The translations under genes and the position numbers were made by a program. A stretch of 20,839 nucleotides of DNA from DATLAN01 sp035527455. GTDB lineage: Bacteria; Planctomycetota; Planctomycetia; Pirellulales; Thermoguttaceae. Of the stretch, positions 1 to 6,873 are shown in pieces. The notes beneath the pieces are model-generated. The model was given only the letters and a program-made list of their open reading frames with translations, searched no databases and had not been told where the DNA came from. The stretch spans positions 1 to 20,839 of the forward strand of contig DATLAN010000264.1 of the NCBI GenBank assembly GCA_035527455.1. The letters are read 5' to 3'. Positions within the stretch are counted from its first letter, which is position 1. Every line of letters begins with the position of its first letter.

Positions 1-1
1 T

Positions 2-394
2 GGCGGCGGCGACGGCCCGAGCAGCAACCAGCGGGTGTTCCTGGTCGGCCATCCTTCCGAAGAAATGTGGCGCCGCCAACAACACTTCGGCCGGATCCTC
101 CAGCAGGTGCAGGCCGGGCCGCTGGTCTACGATCCGAAACACAACATCGCCTGGGGAAAGGCGTGGAACACGGGCGAGGAGCCCAAGAGCTGTTCGCGTT
201 GGGCGGGCCTGCTGCCGGAAATCTCCATGGCCACGACGATCGAGATCCCCTATGCCAGCGTGGGCGACGGCGTGGTCACCCCGCAGTCCGCCCGCCTGCT
301 GGGTCGCGATCTGGCCCGGGCCGTGCGGCGGTATCTGCAGGAAGCCGTTACGACAGGTAACGGCGGGCAAGCCCGCCCGCTAAACGGCGGATGA
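2..394 (+). CDS. C-terminal fragment of a probable M14-type metallocarboxypeptidase
   Basis: The reading frame is open from base 2 to the TGA at 392-394, so the gene begins left of the window and only its last 130 codons are visible. The segment ATTIEIPYA (about residues 78-86 of the fragment) resembles the T-x-E-x-P context of the catalytic glutamate of M14 zinc carboxypeptidases. The following SARLLGRDLARAVRRYL is the kind of final helix seen in that family. The zinc-binding HxxE...H part would lie outside the window, so the family call rests on the tail alone. The last codons run through a perfect 6-bp hairpin (362-377), so the true protein end may be a recent extension. It is convergent with the GYD gene, with 20 bp between them. 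Confidence 0.45.
   Translation, partial: GGGDGPSSNQRVFLVGHPSEEMWRRQQHFGRILQQVQAGPLVYDPKHNIAWGKAWNTGEEPKSCSRWAGLLPEISMATTIEIPYASVGDGVVTPQSARLLGRDLARAVRRYLQEAVTTGNGGQARPLNGG
362..377. repeat. Short GC-rich hairpin at the 3' end of the first gene
   Basis: GGCGGG (362-367) and CCCGCC (372-377) form a perfect 6-bp stem around the loop CAAG. It lies inside the last codons of the partial gene and just before the convergent GYD gene. There is no T-run on either side, so it is not a convincing intrinsic terminator; it may be a short dispersed palindrome. Confidence 0.4.
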
Positions 395-414
395 CGCGAC
401 GAAGCGCGGGAGCG

Positions 415-699
415 TTAGATCTCGCTCATCAGCTTGTCGAATTCCTGGATCGTCACCGCCGGCGACGTGCTGAAGGAGATCCCCGTCAGCTTGGTCAAAG
501 CGACGGACGCCTTCATGGCTTCATTGGCGCCCGGCAGCGAGACCACGAAGATCAGGTCGTGCTGTCCGAGCGTGGCGTACATGGCCTCGACCTCGCCTCC
601 GAACTTCTTGATCAGGTCGATGGCCCTGTCCGTGCGCTGGATGCTCATTTCCTGCAACGCCCGAGACGAATACTTGCCGAACATCAAAAACTTGGCCAT
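415..699 (-). CDS. GYD-domain protein, 94 aa
   Basis: This small single-domain protein matches the general pattern of the GYD family, dimeric alpha/beta ferredoxin-like proteins of 90-100 aa with no firmly established function. Visible family-like elements are the N-terminal MAKFLMFGKYS strand, the GGEVEAMYATLGQHDLIFVV core (about residues 34-53, where G-Q-H-D stands for the usual G-x-Y-D), and a C-terminal EFDKLMSEI helix. The ATG at 697-699 has an excellent Shine-Dalgarno, AAGGAGG at 707-713, seven bases upstream. A candidate promoter lies at 775-803. The gene is divergent from ppdK and convergent with the first gene. No signal peptide or membrane segment is seen, so it should be cytoplasmic. 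The fold is clear; the biochemical role is not. Confidence 0.85.
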   Translation of the reverse strand: MAKFLMFGKYSSRALQEMSIQRTDRAIDLIKKFGGEVEAMYATLGQHDLIFVVSLPGANEAMKASVALTKLTGISFSTSPAVTIQEFDKLMSEI

Positions 700-774
700 G
701 GTCCAACCTCCTTTTCTGGAGTGAGACGAACCATCCGGCGAGAAAATGCCCGCCGGAACCTCGCAGATTCCATG

Positions 775-803
775 TTTATGGGCTGTGGAGGTTTTGCCGT
801 CAA
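775..803 (-). promoter_or_regulatory. Candidate promoter for the GYD gene
   Basis: On the minus strand TTGACG (798-803) is separated by 17 bp from CATAAA (775-780), giving 5/6 and 4/6 matches to the sigma-70 hexamers. The predicted start would give a leader of about 70 nt before the ATG at 699. Confidence 0.4.
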
Positions 804-887
804 GGGGATCCGGTCCTGATGCCCGTTCCGCGGATCGACCGGCCCACCGACTCGCGGGTGGTGTGGCCCCATTCTGAAGTCAGGTCC

Positions 888-916
888 TTGACGGTTCTCC
901 ACCGCAGTGCTAGATT
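888..916 (+). promoter_or_regulatory. Candidate extended -10 promoter for ppdK
   Basis: TTGACG (888-893), a 17-bp spacer and TAGATT (911-916) preceded by TGC (908-910) form a sigma-70-like promoter with an extended -10 element. Transcription would start near 923, leaving a 5' UTR of about 118 nt before the ppdK ATG. The minus-strand GYD promoter lies about 85 bp away, making this a divergent control region. Confidence 0.55.
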
Positions 917-1040
917 GATTCGTTTCGTTTCCTGCAAAAACAAGCCGGTTGGGGCAGGTTTGCGCGGCGGGATTCCATCCTGGCGGCCGGCATTCTTGAA
1001 TTTCCAGCTATTTTTGTGACACCCCACGAAGGAACAAGTC

Positions 1041-3749
1041 ATGGCTAAGTACGTTTACTTTTTTGGCAGCAAGGGCACCGACGGCGACGCCAGCATGAAG
1101 AACCTGCTCGGCGGCAAGGGGGCCAATCTGGCTGAAATGGCCCGGTTGGAAATGCCCGTGCCGGCCGGCTTCACCATCACCACCGAGTTCTGCTCCGTCT
1201 ACTTCGACGCGGGAAGGAAGTTCCCCGACTCGCTCAAGGCCGAGGTCGCCGCGGCGCTGAAGCAGACCGAGGCGTGCATGGGCATGAAGTACGGCGATCC
1301 GGACAACCCGCTGTTGCTCTCCTGCCGGAGCGGTGCCCGGAAGTCCATGCCCGGCATGATGGAAACCGTGCTGAACGTCGGGCTGTGCAGCGAAACGATC
1401 CCGGGGTTGATCAAGAAGTCGGGCAACGAGCGGTTCGTCTACGACGCCTATCGCCGGCTGATCACCATGTACTCCGACGTGGTGATGGAGAAGGCCGAAG
1501 ACGTCGAGCCGGCAGAAGGCCAGGGCATCCGCGTCCAGCTCGAGCGGATCATGGAGGGGATGAAGGAGGCCAAGGGCTACGAGTCGGACACCGATCTGAA
1601 GGCCGCCGACCTGAAGGAACTCTGCGAGGCCTACAAGGCCAAGATCAAGCAAGTCCTCGGCCGGCAATTCCCCGACAGCCCGGAGGACCAGCTTTGGGGC
1701 GCGACCGGGGCCGTGTTCAAGAGCTGGAACGGGCGGCGTGCCGTTTCTTACCGCAGGATCGAAGGCATTCCGGGCGAATGGGGCACCGCCTGCAACGTGC
1801 AGAGCATGGTGTTCGGCAACATGGGCGAGAGTTCGGCCACCGGCGTGGCGTTCACCCGAAACCCGGCCACCGGCGAGAACAAGTTCTACGGCGAATGGCT
1901 GGTCAATGCCCAGGGCGAGGACGTAGTGGCCGGCATCCGCACGCCCAATCCGCTCAACGAAGAGACCAAGAACGACCAGAACCGCCACCTGGCCTCGTTG
2001 GAAAAGGAATGGCCGGAGTCGTACAAGGAACTGGACGACATCCGCACCGCGCTGGAGAAACACTACAAGGACATGCAGGATATCGAGTTCACGATCCAGG
2101 AGGGCACGCTCTACATGCTGCAATGCCGTTCCGGCAAGCGCACGGGCACGGCGGCGCTGAACATGGCCATGGACATGTTGGCCGAGGGGCTCATCGACGG
2201 GAGAACGGCCATTACGCGCGTCGCGCCGGCCCAGCTCGACGAACTGCTCCACCCGATCGTCGACGCCGAGGCCGAGAAGGACGCCGAGGCGTTCGTTTCC
2301 GGGCTGCCGGCCGGTCCGGGCGGGGCACGCGGCGAGATCGTCTTTACCTCGCCCGACGCCGTGGCCGCCGAGAAGGCCGGAAAGACGTGCATCCTGGTCC
2401 GCGAAGAGACGAACCCCGAGGATGTCGAGGGGATGCGTGCGGCCGCCGGCATCCTCACCGCCCGCGGCGGAATGACCAGCCACGCCGCGCTGGTCGCCCG
2501 CGGCTGGGGCAAGTGCTGCATCGTCGGCGCCGGAGCGATGAAGATCAACATGGCCGCCAAGACCATGTCGGTCGGCGGCAAGACCTTCAAGCAGGGCGAC
2601 ACGATCACGCTCAACGGCACCCGAGGGCTGGTCTACGAGGGTGCGTTGGCCATGATCGACGCCACCGAAAACCCCCGCTTCCAGGAGTTCATGAAGATCG
2701 TCGACGAGCACCGGACCATGGGCGTGCGGACCAACGCCGACACGCCCGAGGACGCCCGGGTCGCCCGGGAATTCGGCGCCGAGGGCATCGGGCTGTTCCG
2801 CACCGAGCACATGTTCTACGGCGAGGGGAGCGAAGAGGCGTTGTTCGTCTTGCGGAAGATGATCCACGCCGGCAGCAACGACGAACGCAACGCGGCGATC
2901 GACGAGTTGGCCCCGTTCGTCAAGCGCGACATCAAGGCCACGCTCGAGGCGATGGACACGCTGCCGGTCACCGTCCGGCTGCTCGATCCGCCGCTGCACG
3001 AGTTCGTGCCCCAGAGCGAGGCGGCACAGGACGAGTTGGCCAAGGCCCTGGGCATCACCGTCGACGAGGTCAAGAAGCGGGGCGCCGATCTGCACGAGGT
3101 CAACCCGATGATGGGACACCGGGGCGTGCGGCTGGGTATCACCTACCCGTATCTCACCGAGATGCAGATCCGCGTGATCCTCGAAGGGGCCGCCGAACTG
3201 AAAAAGGAAGGCAAAGCCCCGCACCCGGAAATCATGGTCCCCGTGACCGGCATGGTCGAAGAACTCGATTTCGTCAAGCCGATCTTCGACCGCGTGAAGC
3301 AGCAGGTGGAAGCGCAGTCGGGCGTGGAAGTCGGCTGCCTCTACGGCACGATGATCGAGATCCCCCGGGCGTGCCTGACCGCCGACAAGATGGCCAAGAC
3401 GGCCGAGTTCTTCTCGTTCGGCACCAACGACCTCACGCAGATGGGCTTCGGCTACAGCCGCGACGACATCGGCGGCTTCCTGGGCGACTATCTCGAGGAG
3501 GGCATTCTCCCGGCCGATCCGTTCCAGACGATCGACCAGGAGGGCATCGGCCAGTTGATCCAGATGGCCGTGGAGAGGGGCCGCGCCACCCGGCCGGACC
3601 TGAAGATCGGCATCTGCGGCGAGCAGGGCGGCGATCCGGCCAGCGTGGACTTCTGCTTCAAGGCGGGGCTGAACTACGTAAGCTGCAGCCCCTACCGCGT
3701 CCCCATCGCCCGACTGGCCGCCGCCCAGGCCGCCGTCCAAGCCAAGTAA
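1041..3749 (+). CDS. ppdK: Pyruvate, phosphate dikinase
   Basis: This cytoplasmic enzyme interconverts pyruvate + ATP + Pi and phosphoenolpyruvate + AMP + PPi. The 902-aa length fits the family (about 870-900). Domains in order are an N-terminal ATP-grasp nucleotide-binding part (about 1-370, starting with GGKGANLAEM), the swivelling phosphohistidine domain with GGMTSHAALVARGWGKC, where His481 is the phosphate carrier, and a C-terminal TIM-barrel PEP/pyruvate domain with GLFRTEHMF and ICGEQGGDP, where Cys859 is the expected catalytic acid. Thr479, two residues before the histidine, is the position phosphorylated by PDRP regulatory proteins in this family, so the same control is possible. The ATG at 1041 follows AAGGA at 1029-1033. 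It seems monocistronic, with a palindrome directly after the stop. The role may be gluconeogenic or glycolytic; the sequence does not decide. Confidence 0.97.
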   Translation: MAKYVYFFGSKGTDGDASMKNLLGGKGANLAEMARLEMPVPAGFTITTEFCSVYFDAGRKFPDSLKAEVAAALKQTEACMGMKYGDPDNPLLLSCRSGARKSMPGMMETVLNVGLCSETIPGLIKKSGNERFVYDAYRRLITMYSDVVMEKAEDVEPAEGQGIRVQLERIMEGMKEAKGYESDTDLKAADLKELCEAYKAKIKQVLGRQFPDSPEDQLWGATGAVFKSWNGRRAVSYRRIEGIPGEWGTACNVQSMVFGNMGESSATGVAFTRNPATGENKFYGEWLVNAQGEDVVAGIRTPNPLNEETKNDQNRHLASLEKEWPESYKELDDIRTALEKHYKDMQDIEFTIQEGTLYMLQCRSGKRTGTAALNMAMDMLAEGLIDGRTAITRVAPAQLDELLHPIVDAEAEKDAEAFVSGLPAGPGGARGEIVFTSPDAVAAEKAGKTCILVREETNPEDVEGMRAAAGILTARGGMTSHAALVARGWGKCCIVGAGAMKINMAAKTMSVGGKTFKQGDTITLNGTRGLVYEGALAMIDATENPRFQEFMKIVDEHRTMGVRTNADTPEDARVAREFGAEGIGLFRTEHMFYGEGSEEALFVLRKMIHAGSNDERNAAIDELAPFVKRDIKATLEAMDTLPVTVRLLDPPLHEFVPQSEAAQDELAKALGITVDEVKKRGADLHEVNPMMGHRGVRLGITYPYLTEMQIRVILEGAAELKKEGKAPHPEIMVPVTGMVEELDFVKPIFDRVKQQVEAQSGVEVGCLYGTMIEIPRACLTADKMAKTAEFFSFGTNDLTQMGFGYSRDDIGGFLGDYLEEGILPADPFQTIDQEGIGQLIQMAVERGRATRPDLKIGICGEQGGDPASVDFCFKAGLNYVSCSPYRVPIARLAAAQAAVQAK

Positions 3750-3757
3750 GCGAGATT

Positions 3758-3805
3758 GTAGGACGGACTTCCAGTCCGTCGCGACGGACCGGAGGTCCGT
3801 CCTAC
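3758..3805. repeat. Twin-hairpin palindrome (48 bp) after ppdK
   Basis: Two 23-bp arms (3758-3780 and 3783-3805) are inverted copies of each other with only two mismatches around a central GC. Each arm is also a hairpin by itself: GACGGAC/GTCCGTC at 3762-3768/3774-3780 and again at 3783-3789/3795-3801. It begins 9 bp after the ppdK stop. The architecture is that of a dispersed REP/BIME-like element; from memory, similar sequences are common between planctomycete genes. No T-run follows, so terminator activity is uncertain. Confidence 0.75.
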
Positions 3806-3872
3806 GAAGTCGATGCTACGGCGTCGAATTGTTGCCTCGGAAGAACCCCATCAACCCACTACGACCTTCCAC

Positions 3873-3911
3873 AAAAAAACCGATGGGCGACCCCGCGGCC
3901 GCCCATCGGTT
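3873..3911 (-). terminator. Rho-independent terminator for the DUF1080 gene
   Basis: A perfect 12-bp stem (3878-3889 with 3900-3911) with a 10-nt loop is followed on the minus strand by a run of seven T (3873-3879, sharing the last stem pairs). It lies about 160 nt past the stop of the minus-strand DUF1080 gene. On the plus strand a weaker TTCTTT follows, so it may also stop read-through from ppdK. Confidence 0.8.
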
Positions 3912-3951
3912 GTTCTTTCCCTTCACCCCACCCCGTCGAATCCAATCTCCC

Positions 3952-3984
3952 TTATCTGTGTTTCATCCGTGTTCATCTGTGGTT
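3952..3984. repeat. Short tandem motif of ATCYGTG units
   Basis: Three imperfect copies of a 10-11 bp unit follow one another: ATCTGTGTTTC, ATCCGTGTTC and ATCTGTGGTTC (about 3954-3985). Read on the other strand this gives the GAACACGGATGAA-type motif that I recall as widely dispersed in bacterial and archaeal intergenic DNA. It lies between the DUF1080 stop and its terminator, so it would be transcribed into that 3' UTR. Confidence 0.6.
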
Positions 3985-4066
3985 CTCATCTTGCTTCCGC
4001 TCGGGCTGGGGATGTTATTCTGCCCGTGTCGGTGTTACAGCACACCTTCTTTACGACCATCCGCCC

Positions 4067-5056
4067 CTACTTCTCCACCACCCAGATATTCCGGAATCGA
4101 ATCGGGTTGCCGTGGTTCTGCAAGAAGATCGGACCCGGCTCGGGACCTTCATTCACGGGAGCGGCCGTCGTCTTGTGGCCCAACGCCTGATTCTCGTGGA
4201 TCAACACCCCGTTGTGGCGCACGGTCATCGTGGCGTCCTTCACCTTATTCCCGTCCTTGTATTCCGCCGCGGTGAAGTCGACGTCGTAGGTCTGCCAGGA
4301 AAGCGGCGGCAGGCACATGTTGACCTTCGGCGGACCGATCGAATAGATCCCGCCGCACTCGTTGTCGCGGCCCTCCAGCCCGAACGAGTCGAGAATCTGC
4401 ACCTCGTAACGTCCCTGGGCGTAGAAGCCGCTGTTGCCGCGTCCCTGTCCCCGGGCGTCCGGCTTGAAGGGCGTCTGGAATTCCATATGGAGCGAGAAGC
4501 CTTGGAACTTCTGTTTGCTGGTGGCGCCCTCCATCAACAGCCCGTCCTCGGTCATCCGGCCGCCTTCGAAGTTGTCCGGCGTACTCCCGTCGAACAGCAC
4601 GATCGCGCCGGCCGGCGGCTTGGCGCCCATGGTCGGACTGGTGCGCGCGACCTTCTTCAGCGTGAAGAGCGCTTTGCCGTCGTCGTCAACGGCGGTGATC
4701 ACGCCGTCCTTCAACGTGCCAACGCGGTTTCCTTCATCGTCCAAGAAGGTCGTCACGCCGTCCTTGGTTTCTATCGAGTGCTGCATCTTCTCGCTGCCGT
4801 CCCATCCGTCGCCGGGCAGCCCGCCCTTGTAGCCGACGCCCTGGAACTTTCCGTCGCCCAAGGCCACGACTTGCACGCCCAACTTCTGCGGACCGTCGTG
4901 AGTGGGCACCTCGCCGACGTACTCGCCCTGCACGGCGAAATCGGGGCCCGCCTGGGCCGGATCGGTGACCGCATCGCCCGGACCGGCCGCCACGGCCGGA
5001 AGCACCAGCGCCAGCAACAGCACGGGCGCCAACAAGCAACTCGCATTTCGCAACAT
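4067..5056 (-). CDS. Secreted DUF1080 (3-keto-disaccharide hydrolase-like) protein
   Basis: The protein starts with a signal peptide (MLRNASCLLAPVLLLALVL, cleavage probably after AVAA). A first beta-rich region (about 25-130) contains GEYVGE, LGDGKFQGVGYKGGLPGDGW and ITAVDDDGKALFTLKKV. A second, DUF1080-type LamG-like domain (about 145-329) contains ILFDGS-like IVLFDGSTPDNFEGG, RGNSGFYAQGRYEVQILDSFG, PLSWQTYDVDFTAA and a final GNPIRFRNIWV. DUF1080 proteins are abundant in planctomycetes and some hydrolyse 3-keto-glycosides; this one's substrate is unknown. I take the ATG at 5054-5056 rather than the upstream in-frame TTG at 5071, because GGGAG (5065-5069) sits eight bases before it. The sulfatase is divergent from it, and a strong terminator lies downstream. 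Confidence 0.9.
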   Translation of the reverse strand: MLRNASCLLAPVLLLALVLPAVAAGPGDAVTDPAQAGPDFAVQGEYVGEVPTHDGPQKLGVQVVALGDGKFQGVGYKGGLPGDGWDGSEKMQHSIETKDGVTTFLDDEGNRVGTLKDGVITAVDDDGKALFTLKKVARTSPTMGAKPPAGAIVLFDGSTPDNFEGGRMTEDGLLMEGATSKQKFQGFSLHMEFQTPFKPDARGQGRGNSGFYAQGRYEVQILDSFGLEGRDNECGGIYSIGPPKVNMCLPPLSWQTYDVDFTAAEYKDGNKVKDATMTVRHNGVLIHENQALGHKTTAAPVNEGPEPGPIFLQNHGNPIRFRNIWVVEK

Positions 5057-5125
5057 GATCGCGTCTCCCAAGGGTGTGTGTAAGTAGATCCCGTCTCGAT
5101 CGTCGCCACGCCGCGACGCTCCAAT

Positions 5126-5154
5126 ATTGTGCGATACGCCGGGGCGCTTTGCAA
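5126..5154 (-). promoter_or_regulatory. Weak candidate promoter for the DUF1080 gene
   Basis: On the minus strand TTGCAA (5149-5154) is followed after 17 bp by CACAAT (5126-5131), each a 4/6 match to the sigma-70 hexamers. The position, about 70 bp before the chosen ATG, is reasonable, but matches this weak are common by chance. Confidence 0.3.
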
Positions 5155-5293
5155 GTCGGCCCGTGCTTGCAGTCCCGTTCCCCGGGCACTAAACTCCATC
5201 GGTTGGCAGCGATGTTGCGCATCAGACCGGCGGAGTCCGTTCGGCAATCACGTGCGTGCCGCTGAAAAGGAGAAAGCGTCCCAAGGGAACGAA

Positions 5294-5349
5294 AACGCCC
5301 GCCGACTGCGGTCGGCGGGGTCCCCCCCGCAGCGCAGTCCGGGGGCGTT
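5294..5349. repeat. Twin-hairpin GC-rich palindrome (56 bp) before the sulfatase
   Basis: The left half holds a perfect 9-bp hairpin, CCCGCCGAC (5298-5306) with GTCGGCGGG (5311-5319) around TGCG. The right half holds CCCCCG (5324-5329) with CGGGGG (5340-5345). The two halves are diverged inverted copies of each other: AACGCCC at 5294-5300 mirrors GGGCGTT at 5343-5349, and the ACTGCG/CGCAGT cores mirror too. It resembles the element at 3758-3805 in design but not in sequence. It lies in the 361-bp gap between divergent genes, which otherwise shows only the weak promoter at 5126-5154. Confidence 0.6.
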
Positions 5350-5417
5350 CTGCTGCGTTTTTCCCGGCCCCAATTCCCAAACCGCTTCGACAACCTTGCG
5401 ACTGAAAGGACCCTCCC

Positions 5418-6815
5418 ATGCAAAACGCCATTGGCCGTCTCCAACTCTCGTGGCCGTTTCTCGCGATCCTGCTGGCCACGGCGCTGCTGCCGGCCGGCTT
5501 TCCCCCGCTGGCCGTCGCCGCCGAGACCGGCCGGCCGCCCAACGTCGTGATCATCTACACCGACGACCAGGGCACGCTGGACGCCAACTGCTGCGGCTCG
5601 AAGGACCTGATCACCCCGCACATGGACCGCCTGGCCGAACAGGGCGTCCGCTTCACGCAGATGTACGCCCCCTCGGCCATCTGCTCCGCCTCACGGGCCG
5701 GCCTGATGACCGGGCGGCTCCCGCCCCGGGCCGGTGTGCCGGGCAACTGCTCCTCGTCCCAGGGACAGCCCGGCATGCCCACCGAAGAAGTCACCATCGC
5801 CGAAATGCTCAAAGCGGCCGGCTACGCGACCGGCCACGTCGGCAAATGGCACCTCGGCTACACGCCCGAGACGATGCCCGGCGGTCAAGGCTTCGACGAT
5901 ACCTTCGGCCACATGGGCGGCTGCATCGACAACTACTCGCACTTCTTCTACTGGGTCGGACCCAACCGGCACGATCTCTGGCGCAACGGCGAGGAGATCT
6001 GGGAGGACGGGCGGTTCTTCCCCGACATGATGGCCGAAGAGTGCGAGCGGTTCATCGAGAAGAACAAGGACCGGCCCTTCTTCGTCTACTGGGCCAACAA
6101 CGTGCCGCACTATCCCCTGCAGGGTACCGAAGCGTGGCGGCAGAAGTACACGCACCTGCCCTCCCCGCGCAACATGTACGCCGCGTTCGTCTCCACGCTC
6201 GACGAGCGGATCGGGCGGGTGGTGAGCAAGATCGACGAGCTGGGGCTGCGAGAAAAGACGCTGATCATCTTCCAGTCGGACCACGGCCACTCGACCGAAG
6301 AGCGGACCTTCGGCGGCGGCGGCAACGCGGGGCCGTATCGCGGGGCGAAGGCGTGTCTGTTCGAGGGCGGGCTGCGCGTGCCGGCGATCGTCTCCATGCC
6401 CGGCACGATCCCCCAAGGCCAACTCCGCGACCAGATGGCCGTCGGCTGCGACTGGCTGCCCACCATCGCCGAGTTCTGCGGTGCCAAGCTGCCCAAGCGG
6501 AAGCTCGACGGCAAGAGCCTGCGTTCAGTCATCCTTTCGGCCGAAGCCCCCAGTCCGCACGATGTCTTCTATTGGCAGCTCGGCAGCGGTCCGAATGCCC
6601 AATGGGTAGTCCGCCAAGGCGCCTGGAAGCTGCTGGGCAACCCCCGCGACACCAGCAACAAGGCCCCGCTGACGCCCGCCGACAATCCGTTCCTTTGCAA
6701 CCTGGCCGAAGACATCACCGAGATGAAGAACCTCGCCGCCGAGCATCCCGAGGTAGTCGAACAGTTGCAGCAGGTTCGCAAGAAGTACGCGGCCGAGATT
6801 GAGGGGAAGCGTTAG
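5418..6815 (+). CDS. Secreted family S1-type sulfatase
   Basis: This is a 465-aa arylsulfatase-type enzyme expected to cleave sulfate esters, probably from sulfated polysaccharides, outside the cytoplasm. A signal peptide (about 1-35, ending LAVAAE) precedes PNVVIIYTDDQG, where Asp49 and Asp50 are metal ligands. The maturation motif C89-S-A-S-R93 supplies the formylglycine; its third position is Ala rather than Pro. Further family residues are GHVGKWHLG (Lys143, His145), NVPHYP (His231), QSDHGH (Asp288, His289) and GAKACLFEGGLRVP (Lys311). Length and motif order are complete. The ATG at 5418 has AAGGA at 5406-5410. No maturase (FGE or anSME) gene is in the window. The neighbouring DUF1080 gene is divergent, a pairing consistent with glycan use. 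The exact substrate cannot be read from the sequence. Confidence 0.93.
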   Translation: MQNAIGRLQLSWPFLAILLATALLPAGFPPLAVAAETGRPPNVVIIYTDDQGTLDANCCGSKDLITPHMDRLAEQGVRFTQMYAPSAICSASRAGLMTGRLPPRAGVPGNCSSSQGQPGMPTEEVTIAEMLKAAGYATGHVGKWHLGYTPETMPGGQGFDDTFGHMGGCIDNYSHFFYWVGPNRHDLWRNGEEIWEDGRFFPDMMAEECERFIEKNKDRPFFVYWANNVPHYPLQGTEAWRQKYTHLPSPRNMYAAFVSTLDERIGRVVSKIDELGLREKTLIIFQSDHGHSTEERTFGGGGNAGPYRGAKACLFEGGLRVPAIVSMPGTIPQGQLRDQMAVGCDWLPTIAEFCGAKLPKRKLDGKSLRSVILSAEAPSPHDVFYWQLGSGPNAQWVVRQGAWKLLGNPRDTSNKAPLTPADNPFLCNLAEDITEMKNLAAEHPEVVEQLQQVRKKYAAEIEGKR

Positions 6816-6817
6816 GC

Positions 6818-6872
6818 GGAAAAAGGGGACATTCTGGTTTTTGTTGCGGATAAGTAGAATGTCCCCTTTTCC
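6818..6872. repeat. GGGGACA-type inverted repeat between convergent genes
   Basis: Arms 6818-6835 and 6856-6872 are complementary over 17 bp with one bulged A, with GGGGACATTCT as core, around a 20-nt loop. It starts 3 bp after the sulfatase stop and ends 2 bp before the stop of the convergent HAF gene, so it fills the whole gap. A/T runs at the outer stem ends would let it act as a bidirectional terminator. A second palindrome with the same GGGGACA start lies at 20653-20706. Confidence 0.7.
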
Positions 6873-6873
6873 T

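Noticed and set aside
1008..3740. A 910-codon open frame on the minus strand opposite ppdK
   Set aside because: It mirrors ppdK almost exactly, and its product is a low-complexity H/G/R/D/L-rich sequence with no recognisable domain. This is what a high-GC gene with G/C third positions produces on the opposite strand.
1274..5083. A 1269-codon open frame on the plus strand running through ppdK and across the DUF1080 gene
   Set aside because: It spans two real genes on opposite strands in another frame, and its translation is an Arg/Gly/His-rich string without motifs.
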